DNA of 16,414 bases from Dissophora ornata. Lineage: Eukaryota; Mortierellomycota; Mortierellomycetes; Mortierellales; Mortierellaceae. The notes beneath the pieces are model-generated. The model had not been told where the DNA came from. It did no database searches and saw nothing but the letters and a program-made list of their open reading frames with translations. Location: positions 8,261 to 24,674 of the forward strand of contig MU617064.1 of NCBI GenBank assembly GCA_025201705.1, in the 5' to 3' direction. Both the position numbers and the translations under genes were made by a program. Positions 1-11,021 of the stretch are shown here, one piece after another (positions within the stretch are counted from its first letter, which is position 1; each line of letters opens with the position of its first letter).

Positions 1-93
<93 letters not shown>
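1..93. repeat. 93-nt T homopolymer at the window edge
   Basis: The first 93 bases are all T. They sit inside the second intron of the minus-strand UTP7 gene, so on the coding strand this is an intronic poly-A run starting about 34 nt after the GTATGT donor. Other A/T runs of 9-19 nt occur through the window (for example 3475-3493 and 951-960), so homopolymer expansion is a habit of this genome. Ninety-three is far beyond the rest, and its position at the very edge suggests the assembly stopped there; its true length is not reliable. Confidence 0.95.
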
Positions 94-96
<3 letters not shown>

Positions 97-127
97 TCTT
101 TCACTGATATCCTGACATGATACATAC

Positions 128-723
128 GTGACATCCCGCACAGTCTCCTTGAGCTGCAACTCGCATGCGAGGTTTCCAGCCTGCCAATCAAACGCCGCAA
201 CATGTCCCTTCTTTCCACCGATCAAGAGATGCCGACCGTTGCGGGTATAGTCGATCGAATACGGTCCGAATTTCAGATCCAGTGAAAACATCTTGTGAGC
301 GGTCGACATGTCGACATCCTTCCTCAAGCTCCGTTGAGTAAGTTGGTACGTCTTTTCAACGCCCTCGGGTTCCAGAAATCCCGCTTCTTCGGTGAGGAGG
401 ATCTCGGCGGAGGCGGCCTTGTAGGCGGCCTCCTTGAATTGCTTCTCCCGCCGTTTAATTGTTCCTTTGAGTTTCCTGTCTTTCAATTTCTGTTGTTTTG
501 TTGCAAAGAGTTGAGAAACAAAGAGTGGTTGGTTAGCATGGTGGGGTTTTTTTTGCAGCCTCAAAGCAACAACAAAGAAGGACAAAGAGTCGACCAAGGG
601 GCAGAAAGCAAAAGGAGACAAAGGAGACATTACATTGACACCTTCGAGCGCAGCATGGCTGCTGCCACGGGCGTACTTTGGCACGACGGCCAGGACGGGA
701 TCCTTCTTCTTTTCTTCGACCAT
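128..723 (-). CDS. UTP7: U3 snoRNP / SSU processome WD40 protein UTP7 (WDR46), 5' part only
   Basis: UTP7/WDR46 is a nucleolar WD40 protein of the small-subunit processome that helps process pre-18S rRNA. Two exons are visible: complement(634..723) and complement(128..489), giving 150 codons plus 2 nt. The gene then enters an intron (GTATGT donor, 127-122) that runs off the window, so the WD40 propeller is mostly missing. Recognition rests on the N-terminal block KYARGS, then KLKDRKLKG, the AAYKAASAEILL helix, GFLEPEG, KTYQLTQ, and the family hallmark DYTRNGRHLLIGGKKGHVAAF followed in frame by a DWQ block and KETVRDV. Intron 1 (490..633, 144 nt) uses GTAATG...CAACAG, and joining across it restores the family alignment. 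The start is the only ATG that opens this frame before the conserved block. A palindromic TCACGTGA lies 178 nt upstream. The family is near certain; the intron-1 donor is likely. Confidence 0.9.
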
Positions 724-900
724 GGCCAAGGTTCTGTGAAAATGGAGTCAAAAGGAGATGTAAACGATGTCGATGGAGAGTCTTCCCTGAGTGTCCCAGT
801 TGTAGAACCAACGAGCACACTAAGGTTGTGACTGCAATATCAACCTTCAAGCTTGGAAGAAAAAAAAAAAACTGTTTACTGTTGTGGCTTGATGTTACAA

Positions 901-908
901 TCACGTGA
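901..908. promoter_or_regulatory. TCACGTGA palindrome (E-box, CACGTG core) upstream of UTP7
   Basis: A perfect 8-bp palindrome with a CACGTG core lies 178 nt upstream of the UTP7 start codon. CACGTG is bound by fungal bHLH factors (Cbf1/USF type). One 6-mer core can occur by chance, so the assignment rests only on position. Confidence 0.3.
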
Positions 909-1246
909 TTCAATGCCCGAGTGGCGCGCAGTCGCGTGAATCGCGTCCTTTTTTTTTTTTAGAGCAGACAATTTGCCTTGATGAAAATGCAGGACCAGGC
1001 GCTGATGCTCTGGGCGTATTCATATCCAGCGAACATGGTACCAAGAAAGCTTCACAGTTTCACATAATATAAATGTTATTGCAGAGACCCTCATGAACTG
1101 CTTCACCGACTATTTCCCGCTGAAAGAATTAAATGAATTATGTATGCTAGAAAGACAACCCTTCGAACAATCATTCCTGTTTTCTACCGCAGTCTTGTAA
1201 AGACTTTCTACTTCTACCTTCCCCAACCCCCCTCAGATCCTTCAGA

Positions 1247-1304
1247 AAAATAATAATAATGACCATAAGAATAATAACGATAACAACAGTAATAATCATA
1301 AAAG
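1247..1304. repeat. AAT/AAC-rich trinucleotide low-complexity stretch
   Basis: An imperfect run of AAT, AAC and ATA triplets in non-coding DNA downstream of the Ste20 kinase. It is simple-sequence DNA with no coding frame worth noting. Confidence 0.7.
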
Positions 1305-1480
1305 AAAGGCAGTGTCCCAAAGCACTGTTGTGGGTTATATGTGGGGGATGGCGTTGCGAATCACAATGCTCTAATGAAGTGACTTAGTTTTCTTTTAAAA
1401 AAAAAAGAAACTGGTCTCTCCCACAGGTAATGGGTCCTGTTTTACGAGCTTTGTGTTTTGGGATCTTCGCTGCCATAGAT

Positions 1481-4400
1481 TCATGCGACAATTGGCCACT
1501 TTGACCGCAGGTGCTCGATCCATCGTGCATACAACGCTTCCGCCACAGGACTCGCTGGGCTCCTCACCTCCGGTGTTGGCGCTGCTGTTGGTTCAGGCTT
1601 CTCATCTTCAACTAGTACTATATCAGATGAGTCTGTGACTACAGTCGAAGATGGCGATAGAGATTCACCCTCGTCGTTTACGAGTTTTCCGTTTCCGAGC
1701 GCACCAATCGCATCAGTGACAGAGGCCCCACCATGATTCTCGATCTGTTTCATGAGCGCATCGTTACCCTTGATCTGGGTCAGTGCTTGTGTAAAGAAGG
1801 CGAGGAGCAATGAAGGGTTGATATCGTTCAAATCTGCGATTCCATGCTCTAGAACGCTGAGCGCCTCCAAGTCCTCAGCACTGTGCTCCGCGCTCTTAAG
1901 CTAGATGTATAATATTTTTTTTTCGTCATGGAGTGAAGATAAGACACTTGTTTTAGAAAACCTATAGCACAGTCATTACAGAGGAGGAGGAGGAAGCACT
2001 TGGGTTGCTGAAATTGCAGTTTTCAGCCTCTTACATTCTTCAGCACCGGTAGAAGCGCGACCTTGGACAATTGTCGACCAGCCTGTGCTTGTGGGCTTCC
2101 TTCAAATATTTCTTCGCTCACTGCCTTCTTAAGCGCAGGAGCTGCTTTGATCGTCTCGAATCTGCGATTTTGGGGGCAAATAGGAAAACAACGGTCAAAA
2201 TGATAACTCGATGCACTGTTTTGAGCAAACTTCAAGAGAGAGAAAGAGAGAGAGAGAGAAAGGGGGTGTGTTGTGCAGAGTTTGACATACCCATCTTCAA
2301 TCATCATATCACCCGGTCCAGGTTTGTCGACCTCCAGACTAGAGCTAGATCCAGAGACGTGTAAATTCTCGTCGTCAATCTTAAGACTGGCCAGATTGAT
2401 TATACTACTCGTGGTATAGCCAGATCTCTACAGGCGCAAATGAAGCAGTAACAGGAAATGTGGATGTTAGAAATGTCCATCAGAGAACGGAGGTCCAGAC
2501 AGCAACACTACGCGTTGACCTGAAAAGCATAAAAGCATACCGGTCCTCGAATAGTAGATTGCCCAACCGGGGCTCTTCGCACTGTAGACGCCGCAGAAGC
2601 CAGGCCTGGGATGCGCACCGTACCGAAATCCCAGGGTAGGTCGTCATCGTTTGTATTGAATGTGCTGAACCTGTTGATCAATAAAAAACGAAGTCAGAAA
2701 TCCACCTTCTAGTTGTAGGTCCTATCTTCATATGAAAAGGAAGGGAAAACAACAACAAGTAATACTACTTACGTCTTGGTAAGGGATGAGGCGGCGCGTT
2801 GGTGGGCAGCCAGTTTCCAAATGTCGTATCGCTCCACCAGCTCCTGCAGGTCCATCTTTCTCTTTGCCAGCTTGATGAACCTGTGCTTCAAAAGCTCCTT
2901 TGCAGTAGGTCTCTGCGAAGAGGCGTAAAAAACAAATCGTCGTGTTAAAGAAATAATCAACATAGCCATGCATTCTGTATTTTCTGATATTCTTACGTCT
3001 TTAGGATTCTTGATCAGGCACAGTTCCACAAATTCCTTGAAGGCCCGTGAGAAATCTCCTTCCAGTGAGGGGGGTTTAGCCTTGGGGATCAGGAACAGTA
3101 CTCGCATGGGATGATATTCAGCCAAAGGCGGCTCTCCCTTGGCCAGCTCAATTGCCGTGATACCTAACGACCAGATATCCGCCTTGGAGTCGTATCCTGC
3201 CTGCTTGATCACTTCAGGCGCCATCCAGAACTATTTTTTTTTTTACCCAAGAGAAAGCGCTATGAGCGCCAGTCCACAGGATTTCTCTGTATATAAGGGT
3301 GGCACATTCATCTGCGCGTAGGGTAAAACTTACTGGTGTGCCCACAAATGTGTTCCGTTTACTCTTCTGATGCGACAACTGAGCCGCAACTCCAAAATCC
3401 GCTATCAGAAAGAAACAAACCCGTAAACTTCATGAGAGACCGAAGTTTGGCGTATTTTCAGGATATCTCTGTCATTTTTTTTTTTTTTTTTTTACCAAGT
3501 TTGACGTCGCCTGCACCGGACAGGAGCACATTAGCGGCCTTGATGTCTCTGTGAATCTTTCCTTCTGCGTGGAGATACTCCAAGCCAAGAAGCAGCTCTC
3601 TCAGGACAATGGCCACATGGTCTTCACTAAAAGGTCCTGGCTTGAGCTGCAAAGGAATTCAGATGTGGCAGAAAAAAGATGGCGGGTCAGTTTAGCATCT
3701 GTGCGCCATGAAGCGTGACAAACTTTAAGCAGACATTGCGCATACCAAGTCCAAACAGGAACCTCCAGCCAAATACTCCATCACTACACGAATAGAGAAA
3801 AGAAAGGTATGAGAGGCAAGAGTTTCGTCAGTTAGGCGATAGCTAGAAAGGATAGACAAGTTATGTATATGTAGGTGTGTTTGTTGGGGGGATCGCACGT
3901 CATTTTACCGATCCACAGCTTGAATCCCTTGACGCAGCTGCCATAGTACTTCGTGATGTACTCCGAGTCACACTGGGAAAGCAGTGCAATCTCCTGTTGG
4001 ATCTCACTGATATCTTCCTCAGAGTCCTCAAGGTTGATCTGCTTGATAGCCACGACTTCTTTGGAGACATTGTGGATTCTATGAGTCCAGCCGGTTGTAA
4101 AAATGGGTTAGAACTAGGTTGAGGTTTTATTTCCTCCCCCTGATATGCATGGCCCATCCCTCGTGCACTACACATGAAAAATATTCGCGTATGTGCGTGT
4201 GTTTGTTGTGAAATGTTGTGTTGAATGTTGTGTTCGGGGAACGGTATGACAACGTCAGGAACGGGGCGATTTTTTTTCTTTGTTTTCGGGCAGGGGGGAA
4301 TAGGAGGTTGGAAAGGCTATCACAAGGGCAATCAGCACATATACTCCACACCATAAAAATGTATTTTTTATCGACTAATGGTTGCATGCTCAACTCGTGG

Positions 4401-4622
4401 AAATAAATAGTAAAGGACAAAGAGGGGGTGAGGATAATCACCCACCCACCTAAATCCTGTAGCGGATGAGGCGAAGCAATGTCATCTGATAACTGTGAGG
4501 AGTCAAGAGGGAGGTGAGGAGCAACAAAGGCAATTGTTCACCTACGCTTTGTAGACGGTGCCAAAGGAACCCGTTCCGATTTTCTCGAGCAGTGTGTACT
4601 CCTCGTCAGGATCGGATCGCAT
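1481..4622 (-). CDS. Ste20-family germinal-centre kinase (GCKIII type: STK24/25, Don3, Ppk11/Sid1 relatives)
   Basis: This is a serine/threonine kinase of the Ste20/GCKIII group, which acts in septation, polarity and NDR/MOR-type signalling in fungi. Eleven exons, complement: 4546..4622, 3909..4078, 3746..3783, 3496..3646, 3334..3401, 2997..3230, 2773..2912, 2541..2670, 2291..2427, 2035..2161, 1481..1900. The frame closes exactly to 563 aa plus TGA. Glycine loop GTGSFG is near residue 17, VAIK lysine K38, HRD 127-129 followed by IKAAN, DFG 147-149, activation loop KRNTFVGTP then FWMAPEV. The [10 protein letters not shown] and WDFGTVR segments just after the kinase domain are typical of GCKIII. 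The C-terminal half is Ser/Thr/Glu-rich and ends in a conserved-looking [13 protein letters not shown] tail. Intron 1 is long (467 nt); the others are mostly 80-140 nt. Exon 3 is only 38 nt. The exact orthologue among paralogous GCKs is not settled. Confidence 0.92.
2234..2262. repeat. GA microsatellite in a kinase intron
   Basis: A GA-rich simple repeat (about 28 nt, with two AAA interruptions) lies inside the intron between exons 9 and 10 of the Ste20 kinase. On the sense strand it is a CT tract within the intron's upstream half, not the polypyrimidine tract next to the acceptor. Confidence 0.8.
3475..3495 (-). other. Intron donor of the form GT followed by 19 A
   Basis: The donor after exon 4 of the Ste20 kinase reads G|GT and then 19 consecutive A (plus-strand T run 3475-3493). 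It therefore has A rather than the usual G at intron position +5. Splicing here is required, because joining to the TAG acceptor before 3401 restores the LADFGVA kinase motif. The run is likely to vary in length between strains. Confidence 0.75.
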
Positions 4623-4727
4623 CTAAAAAAGAGCGTAGAGGGAAGGTTCTTTCAGCTTAGCTCGAGTGGGGTAGTAATGACAAGGAGCTACCCTCTCTCT
4701 TTCTGGTCATGTTTACCATAATCATAC
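4623..4727 (-). other. Probable leader intron of the Ste20 kinase
   Basis: The kinase ATG at 4622 is immediately preceded by a good acceptor (CTTTTTTAG). A GTATGA donor lies at 4727, just after the triplet ATG at 4730-4728, so splicing would place ATG next to ATG and add one methionine. A second CAACAG acceptor at 4753-4748 suggests a 20-nt mini-exon. Transcript evidence would decide the 5' end; the protein changes by at most one residue. Confidence 0.45.
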
Positions 4728-5766
4728 CATTATTGCGGGCGGTGGATCTGTTGATAGAGACGAGTGAATGATAATGAGGGAGCCGGAAGGCGACTGCGTC
4801 TTTTCTGACAGTGGCCGAAGATGTGAGGAACTGAGGGTTGTATCAAAAATTCAAGCGAGTGCTGCTACACTCTGGGTTCTTTTTGAAAGAGGGATTGTTC
4901 TTGAGAGTGAGGTGGTAGTATAAGATGTAGTGAAGAAGAGGGAGGGAACTGTTGATTGCTAGTAGTGGTCAAACAGGAAGAAAAAAAGTCTGTGAATGAA
5001 CAAAATAGAGCGCAGGTTCGCTGAAGAGGAGGAGAATTGTTTGTGGGGCGTTGAGAGGGGCAATGAGTGCAAGATGGATAGAAAGGAAAAAGGAGAAGGA
5101 AAAAAAGAAGAGGGAAAGAAAGAATACATGTGTTGATCGTGGGGATGTGCGTCAAAAAAGGCAGTGTGCAAAATCCTCGACGATGTGAAATTGCTTTGAC
5201 CAGGGGGATGTCGTTGAGGACAGCCCAGGACCTTTGCGACAAGCTACGACCGAATGAGTGAATGAATGAAGCGAGACGGCAAAAATAGGAGAAAACATTC
5301 ACGCAGCATCTCTCACCAACTCGTCGGTTGATCATCGAGTTCGTCACGTATCCGTTTCTCACATTTTGACAAATACATAGGCCATAAGCCAAACCCAACC
5401 CCTTGACCAGCCAAGCAATGTGTGCAACGCAATGCGAACAAGAGGGCTAGTTTCCAAAGAGCGTGATCGCTAGGCTATCCCATGAACCATGTCGAGCCCA
5501 AGGCAAGGACGCAATTCGACGGAGGGTTATAGAGTAATGTATCCGAAGACAAAATGCGCATTTGCGGGCAAGAATAACTGGAGCGAGGACGATCCAGGGG
5601 GTGGAAGGTCATTCAAACATGACAAATGTTAGACCCCGTTTTTATTATGCACAAGGCGCTCATTGACGATAATGATGATATAGGCTGACTCGGACAAAGG
5701 GAATGAAAGGAGGCGCGCAAGCACGCCGCGGGGGTTGTTCTCTTTTGGTTTCTACCGTGGATTGTC

Positions 5767-5772
5767 ACGCGT
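5767..5772. promoter_or_regulatory. ACGCGT (MCB-like) hexamer upstream of spastin
   Basis: A single ACGCGT lies about 600 nt before the preferred spastin start. In fungi this is the core of the MluI cell-cycle box bound by MBF. One copy is weak evidence, and the same hexamer also occurs in the degenerate region near 10600. Confidence 0.2.
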
Positions 5773-6030
5773 TTCGTTTTTACTTTGCGATATTTTTATC
5801 ATCCGGTCACCTTTTTTGAAGCAATCGGGGGGTTTTTTTTACTCCACGAGTTACAGAGAATAGGGGTAGGGATCACAAAAAGTATCATGACGGCAATAAC
5901 GGGCGATGCAGAGTGCTCAGCAAATCATAAAAACAGGGGGTTGTTGTCGGGCGCTCGGCTTCTCGGTAGCGCCGGTGTGGCGTGCATTTCCTCTGGCGGA
6001 GGTACTTGACATCCGCTCTGTTCATGGTAA

Positions 6031-6050
6031 TGTCAGCAGCACTGCTGACA
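6031..6050. repeat. 20-nt palindrome with 9-bp arms
   Basis: TGTCAGCAG and CTGCTGACA flank a CA dinucleotide, giving a near-perfect palindrome in the presumed spastin leader. It could be a dimeric protein-binding site or a small RNA hairpin. It also lies inside the doubtful 153-codon upstream extension of the spastin frame. Confidence 0.6.
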
Positions 6051-6364
6051 ACACCCACAGCAAAAGGATCAGGAGCAGAATAAACATTGATAAAAGAAGC
6101 GCCTCGGCACATGGCCAGGGAACACTCCTGTTAACACCCACAATACTGTCTACGACGCGATGTTGGACGCGACCGTTTTCTTTTTCTCAAATCGGTGAGC
6201 ATCACTCGCCCACTCTTCGCCACGTTTGTCGATTTCTTGTAGTGACTGCATCCAATGCTACGCCGTCGCCAGAGGATGTTTTCGTGGGTGTTTGGACACC
6301 ACACATTCTTCGAGTCCCTCCACATTCCCCACCAACAACGGCTTTTTTTCTTTGGGCATTTCGC

Positions 6365-8350
<1,986 letters not shown>

Positions 8351-8507
8351 GCAATTAAAAAAGAAGTAGGCTAGTCTACACTATGTCAAAATGAAGCGGC
8401 ATCTTCACCCATAATTCCCTCAACGATTGCACGTCTGCTTGACATTGTAAGAAGGAAAAGGACCACGGAGATTGTGCTGATTGTTGCTGAGGAAGAAGGA
8501 AGGGGAG

Positions 8508-8513
8508 AATAAA
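8508..8513 (+). terminator. AATAAA polyadenylation signal candidate for spastin
   Basis: An exact AATAAA lies 158 nt downstream of the spastin stop codon, a reasonable 3' UTR length for a fungal gene. Confidence 0.45.
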
Positions 8514-8650
8514 ATATGGCTTGAAAGAATACTAAACCACAGGGGCGCGTAACACCAAGCCGTCCAACCTCTAGTCTCTTCGCCATTAGTCGACAAAGGG
8601 GGAAAAGGGTAAACCTGACGTTACCGAGCCACGGTCACATACTAGAAACA

Positions 8651-8657
8651 TATAAAT
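8651..8657 (+). promoter_or_regulatory. TATA box (TATAAAT) ahead of the Dicer relic
   Basis: TATAAAT is followed by a purine-poor C/A/T leader of about 190 nt to the first ATG (8845) and about 285 nt to the in-frame ATG of the RNase III sequence (8940). It resembles the TATA-plus-leader arrangement at 11895, so the relic may still be transcribed. Confidence 0.45.
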
Positions 8658-8939
8658 GAGAAGATAGCTTTTACATCCTCACCATTCTTATCGGTTTCTT
8701 TTTCATCCCAAACTCACACGCGACGAAGGCAAGACCACAACTAGAACAACTATCGATACACACAAACACAGACCACATTGTGCCCACCAAAGAAAATCCA
8801 CAAGCGCGACACGCTATCGTAACTCAATTCTGCCTCGACTGTGCATGGCGTCTCAGGAACGAACAAAAACATCTGCTCATCATTCATTTTCTAATATATC
8901 GTGTCGTGTAGAGAAAAGGTTGTGATCCAAAACATTACC

Positions 8940-10525
8940 ATGAGGACTCTCGAGGGGGATAATAACCTATTTGAATGGCCTATAAAGAGGTGTGTCAGAA
9001 AGCGTTCGCTGCAGAACGTCGCCAACACTCTTTTCGTCACAAGAACTAGACCCGTCCTTTCGGCCACACCGATCATTGACTCATCTCAAAACTCCAGCGC
9101 CGACCATATTAGGCGTTCGTGGGCCAGAGAAGGCGATGTAGAAGAGGGGGAGGAAGAGAAGAAGAAGGAAGACGAGACTTTTCGGGAACTACAGTATTCA
9201 CGCAAGATGTATCTGGGTGGGATGTTCCTTCGGTGCCTGCTCGGAATTGACGCGTTTGTTCGGCTCCCAACATCAGACGAAGGACGGCTGTCAAGAGAAC
9301 GAGAACAATATCTAATCAAGATCAAGCAAATTCACGGCTTTTCGTGTGAACAGGTCAAAAATGCGGTGGGATCCGCATTCGCGATCCATGATGCAGAAAG
9401 TGCCCTGCGTGTTGCTGCGACTCATCTGCCTCATCTCGGCAGTATCTTCAGTTGGGCAGACTTTGCTACAATGTGCCGCTCCCACTCTCGATCCCATGCT
9501 TTATCAATATCTTCACACCATCCACCGTCGCTGCCCTATTCCACATTTCCACCGGAACGATCAGTCCTAGCTCGAATCGAAACGTCAATTGGATATTGTT
9601 TTCGAGACAAATCGCTACTAATAGAAGCTCTATGCCACGCATCCAGTCGCCGTTGGCAAGGAATGTCCTATGATCGCTTAGAATTCCTTGGGGATAGCGC
9701 TCTCGACGTGCTGATAGCTAACTACTACATGGCAAAGTATCCAGCTAGTGGCTCAAGCGCCTTGCATATGTTGCGTCAGGCCACTGTGAACAACAAACCC
9801 TAGGCGCGATTTGTATTAGGATGGGCCTGCATCGTCATCTGGTCCATAACTGCAGACATACATATAGCAGTATCAAGCAGGCGGTCAAGGCTGTAAACGA
9901 TGCTATACGATGCACCACAAGAGGAGCGCCGGAAGGGGTAGCAGATGTTATACCACGCGAGCACTGTCAGTCTAGCCCTCCCCAGCCCTCCCACTCTTGC
10001 CCCTACTGGGAGTCACTGAGTCTCCCCAAGGTCTTGGGTGATGTGGTCGAAAGCGTGTTGGGTGCAGTTTTTGTAGACTCGGACTTTAGTTTCGAGAATA
10101 TCGAAACGGTTTTCGAACAGTGTTTCCTGCCGACTATTGAAAGGTACTTGGTAACTGAGATGTTCAGGACCAACGATGCAGAGTAGTTGCTGATGCGCGT
10201 TCAGGAGGAAGGATGTAAACAGGTCAAGTTGAAGGTTGAAGACTCCATTCTTCAGCTAGAGGAGTGTGCAGTATAAAACGATCATGTGCTGCCATCCACG
10301 TCATTGCCGTCGTGGACAGCAAACAAAAGAGACCACATCCAAACTCGGGATCTACAGCGGAAGGTTTGCACTATCACTATTCACGAAGCAGAGATCGCAA
10401 GCTCCTAGAATTCGGACGAGAGGGTTGCAATCAAAGAGGCTGTCAAGAGCGCGTTGGAGGCTCTGGACAGCGACGAGGAGTTCGTAGCGAATCTTTGCGA
10501 TTGTCATAGATATCACTTATTATAA
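8940..10525 (+). pseudogene. Dicer-like relic: half RNase IIIa, RNase IIIb, broken dsRBD
   Basis: Dicers cut double-stranded RNA into small RNAs with two RNase III domains. Only the C-terminal third is present; no helicase, PAZ or LEFLGD half of RNase IIIa is seen. Frame 1 (8940-9803) starts with what looks like the second half of RNase IIIa, where the usual acidic D-x-x-E pair is replaced (EQVKNAVGSAF). RNase IIIb follows, with signature RLEFLGDSALDVLI. At about 9797-9800 a 1-nt loss shifts the frame: VNNK continues as LGAICIRMGLHRHL in the next frame, which runs through KVLGDVVESVLGA (second catalytic pair intact) to TAG at 10184. The same frame continues past TAG 10184, TAA 10274 and TAG 10406 with readable dsRBD sequence (VCTITIHEAEIASS, VAIKEAVKSALEAL, FVANLCDC) to TAA at 10523. 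Decay or local sequencing error could cause one break; four breaks favour a pseudogene. Confidence 0.78.
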
Positions 10526-10748
10526 TTAATAGTGGACTGGAAAGAGCATTCACTTTTTTGGTCAAACACATCTTTGAAAACAACGTGGCAACTGTCGACG
10601 CGTAGATTATGTCCGATGTAATATCCCGGGTTGCTGATTATACGTAAAGCCTCTGCTAACAAAAAAAATAGAGGACGGGATAACGTTGCACATTGCCATG
10701 CCAGAGTCGTGGCGGTGACGCATGACGTTGTGGCGCTTTACTAAATCC
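10526..10748. other. Non-coding stretch after the Dicer relic
   Basis: AT-rich sequence with an A run near 10668. No gene, repeat or clear polyadenylation signal was recognised. Confidence 0.5.
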
Positions 10749-11021
10749 TCATGGAACGGTCTTATGGCAATAGGGGGTCAAGTTGGGATCGATAGCGGCA
10801 TTTGAATGGTCATGAGGTAGTTCGACAGGTGCAACAGGTTCGACACGCGCAGGGGCGGGATCAATAAGCAGATCAGCACCAATGTCACGTCCAAAAGAAA
10901 GAAAACGTGAGGGCTTGAAGAAACTGACATTAAAACAGAGCGATTCAAATACACTAACCTTGGCTGCAATGTTGGCAGGGCTGTTTATGCAAGCCCAATT
11001 GGTGCTACGTGAGTGCCTCTC
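10749..11021 (-). CDS. Possible last exon or remnant of an unidentified minus-strand gene
   Basis: A 90-codon open frame on the minus strand ends in TGA (10751-10749) and has a protein-like C-terminus: FLSFGRDIGADLLIDPAP, then a Val/Pro/Glu-rich part, LPHDHSNAAIDPNLTPYC. It has no ATG at its upstream end. Acceptors TAG at 11024-11022 or 11007-11005 could begin an exon, but no convincing upstream exon was found; stops interrupt all frames before 11100. I do not recognise the family. It may be the end of a decayed gene in this accessory region, or chance. The amino-acid composition is the only support. Confidence 0.28.
   Translation of the reverse strand, partial: ERHSRSTNWACINSPANIAAKVSVFESLCFNVSFFKPSRFLSFGRDIGADLLIDPAPARVEPVAPVELPHDHSNAAIDPNLTPYCHKTVP

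Larger units (their letters stand above)
724..1480. other. Intergenic: UTP7 promoter and 3' region of the Ste20 kinase
   Basis: No convincing gene is seen in these 757 bases. The left part upstream of UTP7 has an A run (about 860-870), a TCACGTGA palindrome and a T run (about 951-960). The right part should contain the 3' UTR of the minus-strand kinase, which ends at 1481. No clear minus-strand AATAAA was found. A low-complexity AAT/AAC stretch lies at 1247-1304. Confidence 0.6.
4728..6364. promoter_or_regulatory. Divergent control region between the Ste20 kinase and spastin
   Basis: About 1.6 kb separates two divergently transcribed genes. The half next to the kinase (roughly 4860-5200) is strongly pyrimidine-rich on the minus strand, as expected for a fungal promoter or leader. 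A 177-codon minus-strand open frame there (4865-5398) is Ser/Pro/Phe/Leu-rich and looks like translated CT-rich leader, not protein. The half next to spastin contains an ACGCGT hexamer, a 20-nt palindrome and an open frame running into spastin. No transfer RNA or transposon end was recognised. Confidence 0.6.
8351..8939 (+). other. Spastin 3' region and promoter/leader of the Dicer relic
   Basis: The first part holds the spastin 3' UTR with an AATAAA at 8508-8513. The second part has a TATA box (8651-8657) and a C/A-rich leader. An ATG at 8845 opens a 27-codon frame ending in TGA, in a different frame from the RNase III sequence that follows. This frame might be the remaining 5' end of the original gene; nothing in it is recognisable. 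Confidence 0.5.

Noticed and set aside
295..831. 178-codon plus-strand open frame across the UTP7 exons
   Set aside because: It is antisense to the conserved UTP7 coding exons and their intron and has no recognisable motif.
4865..5398. 177-codon minus-strand open frame upstream of the Ste20 kinase
   Set aside because: It is Ser/Pro/Phe/Leu low complexity from a pyrimidine-rich leader, with no domain and no splice link to the kinase.
9795..9803. Programmed -1 ribosomal frameshift at AAACCCTAG
   Set aside because: The shift needed is -1, but the reading phase is AAA CCC TAG, not the A AAC CCT phase of a slippery heptamer. Three further stops lie downstream. A simple 1-nt deletion explains it better.
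10184..10408. In-frame TAG/TAA codons in the Dicer dsRBD as evidence for an alternative genetic code (TAR read as Gln)
   Set aside because: HOG1 ends at TAA exactly at the conserved protein length, and no in-frame TAA or TAG is needed in any of the intact genes. The Dicer sequence also has a frameshift, which a code change cannot explain.
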